A stretch of DNA of 48,520 nt from Planctomycetia bacterium (lineage in GTDB: Bacteria > Planctomycetota > Planctomycetia > Gemmatales > Gemmataceae): the NCBI GenBank assembly GCA_005772955.1, contig SXID01000183.1:1-48520 (forward strand), in the 5' to 3' direction. The translations under genes were made by a program, and so were the position numbers. The notes under the pieces were generated by a model. The model was given only the letters and a program-made list of their open reading frames with translations. It was not told the origin of the DNA and did no database searches. Each line of letters starts with the position of its first letter. Within the stretch, counting starts at the first letter, position 1. Shown in pieces: positions 16,619 through 27,272 of this stretch.

Positions 16619-19600
16619 CTACTTCTTGAACATCGCATGGTTCGGGTCGCCGCGACTCAGCATGTACGCAAGCATGTCCAGAACCTCGTTCTCGTTGAGC
16701 TGGTTCAAGAGCTTCTCCGGCATCAGAGAGATAGCCGACGGCTTCACGGTCGCCACGTCATCCTTCTTGATCTCAACGACCTTGCTCGAATCTTCCGGGT
16801 CGGTGACGATCACGTACTTGCCGCCCGCGTCGTTCACGATCTTGCCCGTAATGGTTTTGTCGTCCGTTGTGCGGATCACGGATGCCTTGTACTGATCAGA
16901 GATCACCTTGCTCGGTTCGACGAGTGCTTCGGCCAACTCCTTCACACCGAAGCGCCCGGCGACCTGCGAGAGGTCCGGCCCGGTCGCACCGCCGTCGCCC
17001 CCCATGCGGTGACACACCACACACCGCGCGGCGGCATACGCACGCTGACCGTTCTTGAAGTCGCGGCCGTTCTTCAGTTTCTCTTCGAGCGCAACTACGC
17101 TCACGGTCGTCCACTCCTTGCCAGGGCCGACAGGCTTTGGCAACGCCGGCGCTTTGTACGCGGGGCGCATCCCTCCCGCCTCGATCGCGAGCCGGTCGAG
17201 GTCGGTCGCATTGGCGAACGCTTCCTTCTCGATGTTCGTCAGGAAGCCCTTGAAACTGGAACCGCCGGACTTGCTCTGTGCCTCCTTGAGGAAGCCGTAA
17301 TAGCTCTTCCAGCGGTCCATGTTCCAGCCGACAGTCGCGTTGCGGAGCGTGAACAGATACGACAGTTTCTGTTGGTCCGCTGAGTTTTTAAGCATGTTCG
17401 CGATGGTGCCGCCGTAGCCGCGGTTGCGGAGCAGCACCTCGTCCAACCCCTCCTGTGTGAGCGGCTTCGACGGCTTTTTCATCTCCGCAGTCACCTTCTC
17501 AACGATCGTCGGGGACTTGAGATAGACGAGGACTTGCGCGAGTTCACGGTTGACGAGATCGGACTTGTGCGGGAACAGCGGGTCGATGTTCGCGACCAGC
17601 GTCGCTCCCGCGACTTTCTCAGGCTCGCCGGTCCGTGTGAAGACGACTTGATACGCGCGAAGCAGGTCGAGTTGCTGGCGCTGATCGAGTTTGGCGAAGT
17701 CGAGTGTTGCGAGTCGCGCGAGCAACTTCGGTTGCAGAGTTTTCGTGCCTTGGTGTGCCAGTCCGACGACCGCGTTGACGACCGCATCTGGTTCGGCGAG
17801 CGCGAGCGCCTTGTCCTGCCAGTGCTCCACGGGTTGATGTTCGAGCGCGACGCGAGCGGAGTAACGAACGAAACGGTCCGCGTGGCCGAGCAGCGGGAGC
17901 AAGAACTCGACCGCCTTCCCGGCGTCGACCGTTGGCTTGTGGTACTCCTCGATCTGTTTCAGCAGTTTGCGTTCCGCGGTCACGGCGGTCGCGGTCTCGG
18001 CCTTCGCGGTCGAATCCGTGCCGACATACGTCACGCGGAACAGTTCGCTCTGCGCGCCGCGCCCGCCGACCGTGAAGTACATCGCGCCATCAGCCGGGTT
18101 GATGACCACGTCCGTCAGCGGCAGCGGCGTGCGGCTCAGGAACTCTTCTTTCGTCGCCTTGTAGGTCGCACCATCAGGAGTGGTGTGGATCGCATACATC
18201 GTGCCGAAGGTCCAGTCGCAGATGTACAGCGCCTTCTGGTACTTCGCGGGGAACTTCGCACCGTAGCCGAACTCAACACCGACAGGCGAACCTGGGCCGA
18301 TGTCGACGGCAGCGGGCAAGCTATCGACGTAGTAATTCGGCCACACGCCGGAGCCGCTGCGCCAGCCATACTCGCCGCCACTGACGGTGTGACTCACTCG
18401 CGTTGGCCGATACCACGGCATGCCCATGTCCCACTCCATGTCGGAGTCGTAGACGAACATCTCGCCGTCCGCGTTGAACGCGAAGTCGTACTGGTTCCGG
18501 TAACCGGTGGAGAACATCTCCCACGTCTTGCCGTCGAAGTCGGTTTTCACCACGTACCCGCCAGGCGCCAGAATCCCGCGAGCGTGGCCGCCCGCGTCCC
18601 ACTGTCGCGGCAGGATGTGGTCTTCGGACCAGTTCTTGGGCACGCGGCTGTGCGTGAGTTCAGGCGCCTGCGTGTGGTTTCCGCACACGACGTAGAGCGA
18701 TTTGCCGTCTGGCGCGAGCCGGATCGCGTGCGGCCCGTGTTCGCCGCCGCCCGCGATCGCCTTCAACTTCTCGACCTTGTCGAGCGTGTCGTCATTCTTC
18801 GACGAAGTGACGCGATACAGCCCACTACCGGGGCCGCCGTTGCACACGACGTACAACGTCCCCTTGTGCCACAACAACCCCTGCGCCGCGCTGATCTTCG
18901 CGGGGATCTTCTCGACCTTCGTCTCATCGTCAGTGCCGACCTTGCCCGGCGTAATTCGGTAGAGTCCCAGCCCGCCCTGGTCGCTCGCGATGAGCCGGCC
19001 TTTGTCGTCGGCGGTGAGGCACACCCACGAACCAAGCGTCGCCTTCGGCACCGTGAAGAGCTTCTCGACCTTGAAGCCGGGCAACGCGACGAACGTGTTC
19101 GCCGGCACCTTCGAGCCGGGTTGCGCCGCGGCGCTCGCCTCGAACACCTTGCCCCACGGACCGTCGCCGTACGTCGCGATCTTCTTGGCTATTACTGCCT
19201 TGACGCCCTGCTTCTCGGCCGCAAGCCACGACTCGTCGGAGACGACATATTTCACGTCGCCCTTGTCATTGACCATCGCGAGTTTGAACACGAACCCGGC
19301 GACACCGCCGTCGTTCTTCACCTCCGCGACCAGTTCGTTCTTGTCCTTGATGAGCGACGTCACGTCGGCCTCAGCGCCGTCTTTCCACTCGTCGGACACG
19401 GACACCTGCTTGCCATTGAGGAACAGCGTGACGTGGTTGTCTGCGGACATCTTCAGGCGCGCGGCTTTGACACCGGTCGCGGCGAACTCAGTGCGCAGAA
19501 CGTAGTTCTTAGTGGGTGTCGCACCCCAGACCCAGAGCGGTACCGGACCGCCGTCAAACCGCTTCGACCACTCTGTGGACACGACCTCGACCGGCACCGG

Positions 19601-19720
19601 CTTTGGCACCTCGCCGCGCTCGACCGTTGGCGCGACGGTCGGCTTCTGGGTGAAGGTGTCGTCGGCGCGTGCGAGCGTACACAGCGCCAAAGAGAGCAGT
19701 GTGAGTGTTGTGGTGCGCAT
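16619..19720 (-). CDS. PVC-type CxxCH heme-binding protein with beta-propeller
   Basis: This 1033-residue protein has a signal peptide (MRTTTLTLLSLALCTLARA). Residues about 40-195 form a beta-sandwich resembling carbohydrate-binding or sialidase N-terminal modules (VKAARLKMSADNHVTLFLNG). Residues about 210-570 form an NHL/sorbosone-dehydrogenase-like propeller (GDGPWG, LIASDQGGLGLYRITPG, YRNQYDFAFNADGEMFVYDSDMEWD). HEAT-like helices follow, then a TIGR02603-type C-terminal cytochrome domain with CVVCH at 900-904 followed by GATGPDLSQVAGRF. It is probably a secreted oxidoreductase acting on sugars or other alcohols and passing electrons through its heme. It lies downstream of DUF1501 and PSD1 genes on the same strand, a planctomycete catabolic arrangement. 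Confidence 0.93.
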   Translation of the reverse strand: MRTTTLTLLSLALCTLARADDTFTQKPTVAPTVERGEVPKPVPVEVVSTEWSKRFDGGPVPLWVWGATPTKNYVLRTEFAATGVKAARLKMSADNHVTLFLNGKQVSVSDEWKDGAEADVTSLIKDKNELVAEVKNDGGVAGFVFKLAMVNDKGDVKYVVSDESWLAAEKQGVKAVIAKKIATYGDGPWGKVFEASAAAQPGSKVPANTFVALPGFKVEKLFTVPKATLGSWVCLTADDKGRLIASDQGGLGLYRITPGKVGTDDETKVEKIPAKISAAQGLLWHKGTLYVVCNGGPGSGLYRVTSSKNDDTLDKVEKLKAIAGGGEHGPHAIRLAPDGKSLYVVCGNHTQAPELTHSRVPKNWSEDHILPRQWDAGGHARGILAPGGYVVKTDFDGKTWEMFSTGYRNQYDFAFNADGEMFVYDSDMEWDMGMPWYRPTRVSHTVSGGEYGWRSGSGVWPNYYVDSLPAAVDIGPGSPVGVEFGYGAKFPAKYQKALYICDWTFGTMYAIHTTPDGATYKATKEEFLSRTPLPLTDVVINPADGAMYFTVGGRGAQSELFRVTYVGTDSTAKAETATAVTAERKLLKQIEEYHKPTVDAGKAVEFLLPLLGHADRFVRYSARVALEHQPVEHWQDKALALAEPDAVVNAVVGLAHQGTKTLQPKLLARLATLDFAKLDQRQQLDLLRAYQVVFTRTGEPEKVAGATLVANIDPLFPHKSDLVNRELAQVLVYLKSPTIVEKVTAEMKKPSKPLTQEGLDEVLLRNRGYGGTIANMLKNSADQQKLSYLFTLRNATVGWNMDRWKSYYGFLKEAQSKSGGSSFKGFLTNIEKEAFANATDLDRLAIEAGGMRPAYKAPALPKPVGPGKEWTTVSVVALEEKLKNGRDFKNGQRAYAAARCVVCHRMGGDGGATGPDLSQVAGRFGVKELAEALVEPSKVISDQYKASVIRTTDDKTITGKIVNDAGGKYVIVTDPEDSSKVVEIKKDDVATVKPSAISLMPEKLLNQLNENEVLDMLAYMLSRGDPNHAMFKK

Positions 19721-19842
19721 GGTTCTGAGTAAGGAGGTTTGAGGTCAGGAGGAGCCAGCCGCCCCTTATGCAAAGGGCGGCTTGGGTTGGTTGAGTGTAG
19801 ACATTGAACCGACGTTCAGTCGCAACCAGTCATGGGGAACGA

Positions 19843-21291
19843 TCAGGCCAGGACCTCTTTCACGACCTTGCCGTGAACGTCAGTGAGCCGGTAGTCGCGG
19901 CCCTGGAAGCGGAACGTCAGTTTCGTGTGGTCAAAACCGAGACAGTGCATGAGCGTCGCTTGCAGGTCGTGGACGTGAACCATGTCCTTCGCCGGTTTGA
20001 AGCCAAGATCGTCGCTCTCGCCGTGCGTGTGACCAGCCTTGATTCCACCGCCCGCGAGCATCAACGAGAAGCTATCTGGGTAATGGTCGCGACCGAGTAC
20101 CTGCCCGCCCGCGGTGCGGCCCTCGCGGAACGGCGTGCGCCCGAACTCACCGCCCCACACGATGAGCGTGTCCTTCAGCAGGTCGCGGTTCTTCAAGTCC
20201 ATAATGAGCGCCGCGACCGATTGCGCGGTGGTGGTTCCCTTCTTCGTGAGTCCATCGCGGATGTCTTCGTTCGGCCCGGTACCATGGAAGTCCCAGCCCC
20301 AGTCGAAGAGCTGAACGTACCGCACGCCCTGTTCGATGAGGCGCCGGGCGAGCAGACAGTTGTTCGCGAACGTACCCGCGCCAGGTTTCGCGCCGTACGA
20401 GTCGAGTACCTTCGCCGGCTCCTTCGAGATGTCCATCACTTCGCTTGCGGAGAGCTGCATCCTGAACGCGAGTTCGTATTGGGAGATGCGGGTTCGCGTT
20501 TCGGGGTGACCGAGTTCTTTTTCCTGTAGTTCGTTCAAGTCTTTCATCGCGTCGAGGCCGAGTCTGCGCATGTCGCGGTCGAGTCCCGGCGGATCGCTGA
20601 GGTACAGAACCGGTTCGCCCTTACTACGGCACTGCACGCCCTGGAAAACGCTCGGCAACAACCCGCTACCCCAACAGCCCTGACCGCCACTCGGCTGGAC
20701 GCCGTTGGAGATCAGCACGACGAAGCCGGGCAGATTTTCACTCTCGTTGCCGAGGCCGTAGCACGTCCACGCGCCGAGGCTTGGCCGCCCTGGTCGCGCG
20801 AACCCGGTGTAGAGGAGCAATTCCGCGGGCGCGTGGTTGAACTCGTCGGTCTTCATCGAGCGAATCACGGTCACATCGTCCGCGACCGCGTGCAGCGGCT
20901 TGATCGCGTCCGACATCCATGTGCCGGCCTTACCGTGCTGCTTGAACGGCTGCCGCGTCCCTAACAGTTTGGGAACGCCAGATGTGAACGCAAACCGCTT
21001 CCCTTTCAGGAACTCGTCCGGACAGTTCTTCCCATCCTGCTTCTGCAACTCCGGTTTGTAGTCGAAGATGTCCAGGTGCGGCGGTGCCCCTGACATGTGT
21101 AGGTAGATCACCCGCTTAGCCGTGCCCGCGAAGTGCGGCTTCCTCGGCGCCAACGGGTTCTCGTTCCTGGGTGCATCGGCGCGTGCTTCGCCCATCAGCG
21201 ACGACAGCGCGAGGCCGCCCAACCCCAGCGAAGAGTCCTGGAGAAAGTTACGGCGTGTGACAGCCTGAAGGCGTTCGAGTGCTGGGTGCAT
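19843..21291 (-). CDS. DUF1501 domain-containing protein
   Basis: This protein of about 482 residues starts at MHPALERLQAVTRRNFLQDS. It carries a twin-arginine signal (TRRNFLQ followed by a hydrophobic SSLGLGGLALSSL), so it is exported folded by Tat. DUF1501 hallmarks follow: KRVIYLHMSGAPPHLDIFDYKP, FNHAPAELLLYTGF, YVQLFDWGWDFHG, IVWGGEFGRTPF and GRDHYPDSFSLMLAGGGIKAG. The fold resembles sulfatase/alkaline-phosphatase enzymes, but the reaction is not established. The start at 21291 is supported by an AAAGGG ribosome site 8 bases upstream. The preceding PSD1 gene ends 46 bases upstream, and these two families occur as a pair across planctomycetes. Confidence 0.95.
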   Translation of the reverse strand: MHPALERLQAVTRRNFLQDSSLGLGGLALSSLMGEARADAPRNENPLAPRKPHFAGTAKRVIYLHMSGAPPHLDIFDYKPELQKQDGKNCPDEFLKGKRFAFTSGVPKLLGTRQPFKQHGKAGTWMSDAIKPLHAVADDVTVIRSMKTDEFNHAPAELLLYTGFARPGRPSLGAWTCYGLGNESENLPGFVVLISNGVQPSGGQGCWGSGLLPSVFQGVQCRSKGEPVLYLSDPPGLDRDMRRLGLDAMKDLNELQEKELGHPETRTRISQYELAFRMQLSASEVMDISKEPAKVLDSYGAKPGAGTFANNCLLARRLIEQGVRYVQLFDWGWDFHGTGPNEDIRDGLTKKGTTTAQSVAALIMDLKNRDLLKDTLIVWGGEFGRTPFREGRTAGGQVLGRDHYPDSFSLMLAGGGIKAGHTHGESDDLGFKPAKDMVHVHDLQATLMHCLGFDHTKLTFRFQGRDYRLTDVHGKVVKEVLA

Positions 21292-21337
21292 TGATAACCC
21301 TTTCACGCCCATCGACTGCATTCGATGGGCCGGAAGT

Positions 21338-23671
21338 TCAGCGTTTCATCACCATTTCGTCGAGGTTCAACACGACGTTGGCGACGACGGTCATAGCCGC
21401 GTAGTTCGCCGGGGCGACCAGCGGCGGGAGCGGGCCGGCGAACTGGTTCGCCTTCTGGATGTCCTTGCCGAATTCTTTCTTCGCGTCCTCGTACAACTGC
21501 ACGAGTCGCTTCAACTCTACGTCCGTCGGAGGGCGGACGAGGCAACTGCGGAACACGACAGTGACCGCGTCCTCGGTGGATTGCGCACCCTTCATTGCCT
21601 TCTTTGCCAGTGCTTGCGCGGCTTCGATGTAGACAGGGTCGTTCATCAGGACAAGCGCTTGCAGCGGTGTATTCGTGCGCCCGCGGCGCACGACGCATGC
21701 GTCGCGATTGGGTGCGTCGAATGTGGACATCGACGGGTAGGGGTTTGACCGCCGCCACTGCGTATAGACCCCGCGGCGGAACTTGTCCTCGCCCTCGCTT
21801 GTTTTCCAGTCGATCGAGCCGCCGAACGCAGCGCTCACGCCCAGGTTCGGTTGTACCGGCCGCACCGAGGGGCCGAGCATCTTCGGGCTGAGGAGTCCGG
21901 CCGCGAAGAGCGCCTGGTCGCGGATCATCTCGGCCGAAAGCCGCACGCGAGGCCCGCGCGCCAGGAGGCGATTCTCCGGGTCTTTCTCGAATAACTCCGG
22001 CGTTACCTTCGCTGACTGCCGGTAGGAGGCAGACATCACGAGGAGTTTGAGGAACTTCTTCGTGTCCCACTTCTGCGCGACCAACTCAGTCGCGAGCCAG
22101 TCGAGCAACTCGGGGTGCGAAGGCTGTTCGCCCTGCGCGCCAAACTCCTCGCTCGTGCGAACGAGGCCGGTGCCGAACAACTGCTCCCAGTAGCGATTCG
22201 CGATCACACGCGCCGTCAGCGGGTTCTCAGCGCTCATCAACCACTTGGCGAAGTCGAGCCTGTTCAAGCCTTGGTTCTTACTCAGAGGCGGGAACGCCGC
22301 CGGGACGCCCTCGTTGACTTCCTCGCCCAGATCCATGAAGTTGCCGCGGAACTGCAACCGGGTCTTGCGGCGTGCGGCACCAGCCAGTTCCTTGAAGATG
22401 GGAACGGTCGTCAGTGGCTTCACCGCGACGAGGTCTTTCTTGAGCGTCGCGAGTTTGTCGCGGTCCGGCTTCATCTCGTCAGGCTTCTTGCCCTTCAGGA
22501 GTGCTTCGAGATCCGCGATCTGCTTTTCGAGCGCGGTCTTCTTCCCAAGTAGTTCGTCGGTCCAGAACGGGAGTGTGGGGCTTTCGTCGGGCTTGTCCGC
22601 GTCCGCGGTGTTGTTGAAGAACGCGAGCGAACGGAAATACTCGATCTGCGTGATGGGGTCGTACTTGTGCGTGTGGCACTGTGCGCACGCCATCGAGGTT
22701 CCCATCCAGACCGTGAACGTGGTGTTCACACGATCGACCACCGCGACGTTGCGGAACTCCTCGTCGTTTGTGCCGCCCTCGCTGTTGGTCATCGTGTTGC
22801 GGTGAAACGCTGTCGCGATGAGTTGTTCCGTGGTCGGGTTCGGCAGCAGGTCGCCCGCGAGTTGCTCGATCGTGAACTGATCGAACGGCTTGTTCGCATT
22901 GAACGACTGGATCACGTAATCGCGGTACTTCCAGATGGTGCGCTGCGGGTCGTCGGCGTAGCCGGCGCTATCCGCGTAGCGGGCGAGGTCGAGCCACATC
23001 CGCGCCCAGTGTTCACCAAACGCGGGCTTCGCGAGCAGCTTGTCGACAAATTGCTCGTAGGCACGCGCGGTCTTGTCGGTCACGAACGCCTCGACTTCCG
23101 CCTGCGTGGGCGGTAGCCCGGTCAGGTCGAGCGCAATCCGCCGCGCGAGCGCATACCGGTCCGCTTCTGACGAGGGCTTCAACTTCTCCGCCTCTAGCCT
23201 CGCGAAGATGAACGCGTCGATCGGGTTTGTGATTTGGTGCTTCGTCTTAGGGAGTTCCGACCGCTTCGGTGGAACGTACGCCCAGTGAGTCGTGTACGCG
23301 GCGCCTTCCTTGATCCACTGCTTGAGGATTTCGACCTCGCGGGGCGTGAGCTTCTTGCCGGTCTTGAGCGGCGGCATCACGCTTTTGTCGTCCGGGGTCG
23401 CGGTGAGCCGGGTAATCAGTTCGCTCGCGTCCGGCTTGCCAGGGACGATGGCCGCAACGGTTGCGCCTTCACGCGTGTCGAGGCGCATTTTCGCCTTCCG
23501 CACCTTGTCGTCGGGGCCGTGGCACTGAAAGCAGTTGTTCGACAGGATGGGCAGAACGTCGCGACTGAAATCGATCTTTGCAGGAAGGGGGACCGGTTGT
23601 GCGCGCGCCCCGGGTGCGGTGAAGGCAAGTATCGCGAACAACAGACCGAGTGAGCCAGTGGGGAGACGCAC
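21338..23671 (-). CDS. PSD1 and planctomycete cytochrome C (DUF1549/DUF1553) protein
   Basis: This protein of about 777 residues has a signal peptide ending in GARAQ. A planctomycete cytochrome C domain with CFQCH at about 47-51 follows, then a DUF1549 region ([37 protein letters not shown]) and a central CAQCH motif with HKYDPI near residue 330. DUF1553 covers the C-terminus ([40 protein letters not shown]). It is exported and probably binds two hemes. A GAGGG ribosome site 5 bases before the GTG at 23671 favours that start over the TTG at 23683. It is followed by DUF1501 and then a CxxCH propeller protein, probably one exported catabolic unit. Confidence 0.95.
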   Translation of the reverse strand: MRLPTGSLGLLFAILAFTAPGARAQPVPLPAKIDFSRDVLPILSNNCFQCHGPDDKVRKAKMRLDTREGATVAAIVPGKPDASELITRLTATPDDKSVMPPLKTGKKLTPREVEILKQWIKEGAAYTTHWAYVPPKRSELPKTKHQITNPIDAFIFARLEAEKLKPSSEADRYALARRIALDLTGLPPTQAEVEAFVTDKTARAYEQFVDKLLAKPAFGEHWARMWLDLARYADSAGYADDPQRTIWKYRDYVIQSFNANKPFDQFTIEQLAGDLLPNPTTEQLIATAFHRNTMTNSEGGTNDEEFRNVAVVDRVNTTFTVWMGTSMACAQCHTHKYDPITQIEYFRSLAFFNNTADADKPDESPTLPFWTDELLGKKTALEKQIADLEALLKGKKPDEMKPDRDKLATLKKDLVAVKPLTTVPIFKELAGAARRKTRLQFRGNFMDLGEEVNEGVPAAFPPLSKNQGLNRLDFAKWLMSAENPLTARVIANRYWEQLFGTGLVRTSEEFGAQGEQPSHPELLDWLATELVAQKWDTKKFLKLLVMSASYRQSAKVTPELFEKDPENRLLARGPRVRLSAEMIRDQALFAAGLLSPKMLGPSVRPVQPNLGVSAAFGGSIDWKTSEGEDKFRRGVYTQWRRSNPYPSMSTFDAPNRDACVVRRGRTNTPLQALVLMNDPVYIEAAQALAKKAMKGAQSTEDAVTVVFRSCLVRPPTDVELKRLVQLYEDAKKEFGKDIQKANQFAGPLPPLVAPANYAAMTVVANVVLNLDEMVMKR

Positions 23672-23773
23672 AGGCACCCTCAATTGATTAGTGGTGAGAG
23701 CGGGTCGGGTGGTGGGTAGTCAACGCAGTCAGTGTACCGGACAGGCGGTTCGGTGTGGGAACAAAATATGCAG

Positions 23774-25123
23774 TCAGGACGGAGATGACGGACTCGGGGT
23801 CCAACTCGGGCGGAATGATTCCTGTTTTTGACGCGACTTGTGGAACGCCTCAGCCAGCAACAGGAGCGAGTAACACCGCGCGCGGAACGTGGCGGTATGG
23901 TCGTTCTTCTCGGCGGCGCAATCGGCGGTCGCCACGAGTTTCGCGTGTGCTTCGAAGTCGGTCGGGATGCCGTGACTGCGGTTGCCCGCAAGGAGTGACG
24001 CCTCAATCTGCGCGAAGCGATCTGCGAGTTCACGCGTCAACTGGCAGTCGTGCTTCTTGTACACGTTCAACGCACGCGGCGCCGTGTCGGCCACGGTCAC
24101 GATGGCTCCGGACGTTTCCTCTTTCTGCACATGAACCGTTAACCCCGCCAGACCTGTGAGGATGAGAATCGCCGCGAGGACGAAGAAGATTGTCGCGCCG
24201 GGGACGCCGCCGATTTGCAGCGACAGCGAGAAGAGCGCGAGTGAGACACCCATACCGAGGACCGAGAAGGACCACGGGACTCGCTTGTTCCATCCGGACC
24301 AGAGGCGTGCGAACGCACTACGTCCCACTGCCGTCGTGGCCTTGCCTTTCTGCCGACCATCAGGCATCTGAACGATGAGTACGGTGATATTGTCCGGGCC
24401 GCCGCGAAGGTTGGCGATTTGGACCAGAAACCGGGCCGCGTCGTCGGGAGGCAGCGCGGTAACGACCGCGCCGATTTCCTGCGGCGTGACGACCCCCGTC
24501 AGACCATCGCTACACAGAAGGAACGCATCTCCCGGTTCGAGCGGGTATGGACCTTCGATATCAACTTCGACTTCCGGGTCCGGCCCAAGCGAGCGAATGA
24601 TGACGTTCTTCTTGAAGTCACCGAGTTCGTCCGGGTCCACACCCTTTCGCCGTGCGATCTCCCACACCCAGGAATGATCAAAGGTGAGTTGCTCCGTCAG
24701 CCCCTTGCGGATGCGGTAGGCGCGGCTGTCTCCCACGTGCCCGACCCACGCGCCCTCAGGTCGGATGAAGAGCGCCGTACTCGTGGTGCCCAGCCCGCGG
24801 AACTCCGGGTTTTGTTGCCCAATTGCGAAAATGCCGGCGTTCGCTTCCTGGAACGCGTGGCGGATAGCAGCAATTATCCCGTCACGTGCGTGCTTCAGGT
24901 ATAGGAACGGAATATCTCGTGCAGCTTTCGCGCTGGCCTTCTCCCCTACGGCGTGCCCGCCCATACCGTCGGCAACGACGAATACGTGCCCCTGAGCCGC
25001 GAACCCGGCCGCGTCCACCGCAGGCTGCGCGGCGCAAGCGTCCTGGTTGTGGCTGCGTTTTACGCCCACATCTGTCAGCGCGGCGAATCGCACCGGTTCA
25101 AACGCCGACACACAACACCTCAT
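23774..25123 (-). CDS. PP2C-type serine/threonine phosphatase with C-terminal membrane anchor
   Basis: This 449-residue protein has the PPM/PP2C motifs in order: KRSHNQDA near residue 22, VFVVADGMGGHAVGE near 47, GLGTTSTALFI, AWVGHVGDSRAYRIRKG near 125, LLCSDGLTG and RGGPDNITVLIV near 240. The metal-binding Asp residues are present. Two hydrophobic helices (FSVLGMGVSLALFSLSLQIGG and ATIFFVLAAILILTGLAGL) follow at about 285-330, and then a soluble C-terminal part. It reverses Ser/Thr phosphorylation, probably of kinase targets encoded elsewhere, as no kinase is in the window. Divergent from the PEGA lipoprotein gene. Confidence 0.93.
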   Translation of the reverse strand: MRCCVSAFEPVRFAALTDVGVKRSHNQDACAAQPAVDAAGFAAQGHVFVVADGMGGHAVGEKASAKAARDIPFLYLKHARDGIIAAIRHAFQEANAGIFAIGQQNPEFRGLGTTSTALFIRPEGAWVGHVGDSRAYRIRKGLTEQLTFDHSWVWEIARRKGVDPDELGDFKKNVIIRSLGPDPEVEVDIEGPYPLEPGDAFLLCSDGLTGVVTPQEIGAVVTALPPDDAARFLVQIANLRGGPDNITVLIVQMPDGRQKGKATTAVGRSAFARLWSGWNKRVPWSFSVLGMGVSLALFSLSLQIGGVPGATIFFVLAAILILTGLAGLTVHVQKEETSGAIVTVADTAPRALNVYKKHDCQLTRELADRFAQIEASLLAGNRSHGIPTDFEAHAKLVATADCAAEKNDHTATFRARCYSLLLLAEAFHKSRQKQESFRPSWTPSPSSPS

Positions 25124-25273
25124 TCTTCTTCACACATACTAGGCCATCTCGAGACAGAATACCGCAGCAGGTACGGAAATACTGGCGAGAGGGTGACGTT
25201 GACCGTGTCCAAATGTCCTGGTATGCAGGCGCCTCGCTTTATGCAACAGCGGTTTGACCGCGAGGGAACCGGG

Positions 25274-25771
25274 ATGACGACGGCGCGAACCGTGCGACTC
25301 GCTGCGGTACTGGCCTGCTTGACAGCCTCAGGGTGCGTGGATCGCCGATTCATCATCGAATCGAACGTCCCCAACGCCCAGGTCTACATCGACAACAGGT
25401 CGATCGGTGCAGCCCCGGCGCACACCTCGTTCGAGTACTACGGCCACTACACGGTCAAGATCGTCCAACCCGGCTACGAGACACTCGAAAAACGCATCCA
25501 CGTGACTGCGCCGTGGTACGCCTACCCGCCGTTCGACTTCCTCGCAGAAGTTGTGTGGCCGTTCCCGATCCGCGACACCCGACGCTACTACTTTGAACTC
25601 CACGAAGTGGCTCCGACTCGCACGGACGACATCCTGAACGCGGCCGACGCGCTGCGCCAGCGCGGGCTGATGCTCCCGCAAGCGGAACGACCCGCCGAAC
25701 CGCGCACGCCACGCGAACAACCACAAGTACCCAGCCCCGTGCCGAGTGTCGTGCCAACCGTGCTGCCGTAA
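25274..25771 (+). CDS. PEGA-domain lipoprotein
   Basis: This 165-residue protein starts at the ATG at 25274 with a GAGG ribosome site. The first 21 residues form a lipoprotein signal ending in LTASGC, so Cys21 is the likely lipidation site. A PEGA-like domain follows (SNVPNAQVYIDNRSIGAAPA, YYGHYTVKIVQPGYETLEKRI), then a proline-rich end (PREQPQVPSPVPSVVP) that could span to another layer. Proteins like this are common in planctomycetes and are thought to be surface or periplasmic. A larger frame from 24953 is shadow sequence of the phosphatase gene. Confidence 0.9.
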   Translation: MTTARTVRLAAVLACLTASGCVDRRFIIESNVPNAQVYIDNRSIGAAPAHTSFEYYGHYTVKIVQPGYETLEKRIHVTAPWYAYPPFDFLAEVVWPFPIRDTRRYYFELHEVAPTRTDDILNAADALRQRGLMLPQAERPAEPRTPREQPQVPSPVPSVVPTVLP

Positions 25772-25815
25772 ACTCTGTCTTCCGTGGGGCAGGTCATGGC
25801 CGGTCTCACCGCAAA

Positions 25816-27237
25816 TCAACGTAATGACGACGCAATCTGAATGAACCGCGACTCGAAGACGTCGCGCTTCGCCCACTGGCACCAGCAGTGGAGTACCACG
25901 GTTTTGTCCCCAACGCGGACCGCAGAGATCACGACCAGGCGTGATTCCGATGAAGCGGCGATCTTCTTCGTCACCGGGTCCAGAACTTTGCTTTCGAGCC
26001 GGACGATCGGCGTGGGTCCCTTCGCCGTCTCATCGCCCAGCGCCTCGCCAGTGAGTTCGGTGAACGTCGGCGCTGGAAGCGGAGTGAGAAGCCCCACGCT
26101 AGCGGTCTGCACGTGGTTCACCCAGTGAGCCTGGACGTACTCGCGTGCCTGCTGGAGTGGGTCGCCTGCGGGATCGAGGAGGTAGATGCGCAGATCGGCA
26201 TCGTCAGAGAGCGCCTTGCGGTCGCTACGTGGCGTGTGATTGATCCGCAGCAACCGGTCGAGATCGGGGTTTATCTTCTTATCGGCTTCGTGCGACGCCT
26301 CGTTCCAGACGGCTTCCGCGTCGGTAAACGTGTAGTGCGGCGTCAGATTCCCCTTATACTCGACTTCCTTCGCGACAACTTCACGCCAGTCGTTGCGGAC
26401 TTCGAGCAGTTTGAACTTGCCACGGAACTTCGAGAACTCGTCTTTCAGCCCGTCATAATCGCCCTCTCCGCACCAACTGACCCAGAAATACGCGATCCCT
26501 TTGCTCGCGACCGTGAACGATTCGCCTTGCCAGATCAACCCATCGCTCGACGGGGCGCGGAACTTGAAGGCGTGTCGCTTGCCAACGATCTGACCGAGCC
26601 AGTTCGTTTCGGGCGGTTGCTCCTCCTCAAACTTCGTGAACAGTTTCTGCATCGGTAGCTCGAGATCGCGGCGCATCTCGCTCGCGCGCGGCGACCGTCC
26701 CTGCGCGTACTCGGCGGACCCAAACGCAACGTAGGCTTCGGGGTTCTCGCGCTTGAAACCGTACACGTAGGGCGAACCGACCTTGAGGTGCGTGGCAGAG
26801 TCCTGCACCCAGCCAGTCGGGAGCGTATCGAGGCCGACGTTGCGGTTCTTGTCCTTCAGCGCGCTGTCGCCCCCAGAACCGCGATTCCCGCGGTTCATGA
26901 CCTTGAAGATGATTGCGAGAGTAGTCCCGGCCATCAGCGCGGCCGCGATGCCCGCGAGGATGAATACCTGGTACTTGTTGGTGCGACGACCGGGCATCTG
27001 CGCGTCCGGGTCGCGATCCTCGACTGCGGTGCGGCCAACCGCTTCGAACTCGGACTCCGCTGGAGCGGTATGGGGGCCAACCCCATACCCCGGCGGCGCG
27101 GCGGGTCCGGTCGTAGGCGAGCCGAGCGTGAATTGCATCGCGCAGCGCGGGCAACTCAACACGACACCCGTCGGCACCTGAGACGGGTCGAATGTGTAGG
27201 GGCAAGTTGGGTTCGGACACTTCAGCATATTGCTCAC
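25816..27237 (-). CDS. Zinc-ribbon (MJ0042-like) membrane protein
   Basis: This 473-residue protein begins MSNMLKCPNPTCPYTFDPSQ, and its Cys pairs (CPNPTC and CPRC) form an N-terminal zinc ribbon. A linker to about residue 90 is followed by one transmembrane helix (YQVFILAGIAAALMAGTTLAIIF, 90-112). The remaining 350 residues are predicted extracytoplasmic, with aromatic-rich strands (WQGESFTVASKGIAYFWVSW). The zinc ribbon is on the cytoplasmic side, so the protein may link a cytoplasmic signal to an exported domain; this is inference. It ends close to the convergent lipoprotein gene. A ribonuclease D gene lies directly upstream on the same strand. Confidence 0.8.
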   Translation of the reverse strand: MSNMLKCPNPTCPYTFDPSQVPTGVVLSCPRCAMQFTLGSPTTGPAAPPGYGVGPHTAPAESEFEAVGRTAVEDRDPDAQMPGRRTNKYQVFILAGIAAALMAGTTLAIIFKVMNRGNRGSGGDSALKDKNRNVGLDTLPTGWVQDSATHLKVGSPYVYGFKRENPEAYVAFGSAEYAQGRSPRASEMRRDLELPMQKLFTKFEEEQPPETNWLGQIVGKRHAFKFRAPSSDGLIWQGESFTVASKGIAYFWVSWCGEGDYDGLKDEFSKFRGKFKLLEVRNDWREVVAKEVEYKGNLTPHYTFTDAEAVWNEASHEADKKINPDLDRLLRINHTPRSDRKALSDDADLRIYLLDPAGDPLQQAREYVQAHWVNHVQTASVGLLTPLPAPTFTELTGEALGDETAKGPTPIVRLESKVLDPVTKKIAASSESRLVVISAVRVGDKTVVLHCWCQWAKRDVFESRFIQIASSLR

Positions 27238-27272
27238 CGACGTTCCGCGACGGGCGTTAAGCCACGGCGTTA

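Noticed and set aside
17534-19732. 732-codon plus-strand open frame
   Set aside because: It is antisense to the PVC-type CxxCH gene and has no domain or secretion features; GC-rich codon bias creates such long shadows.
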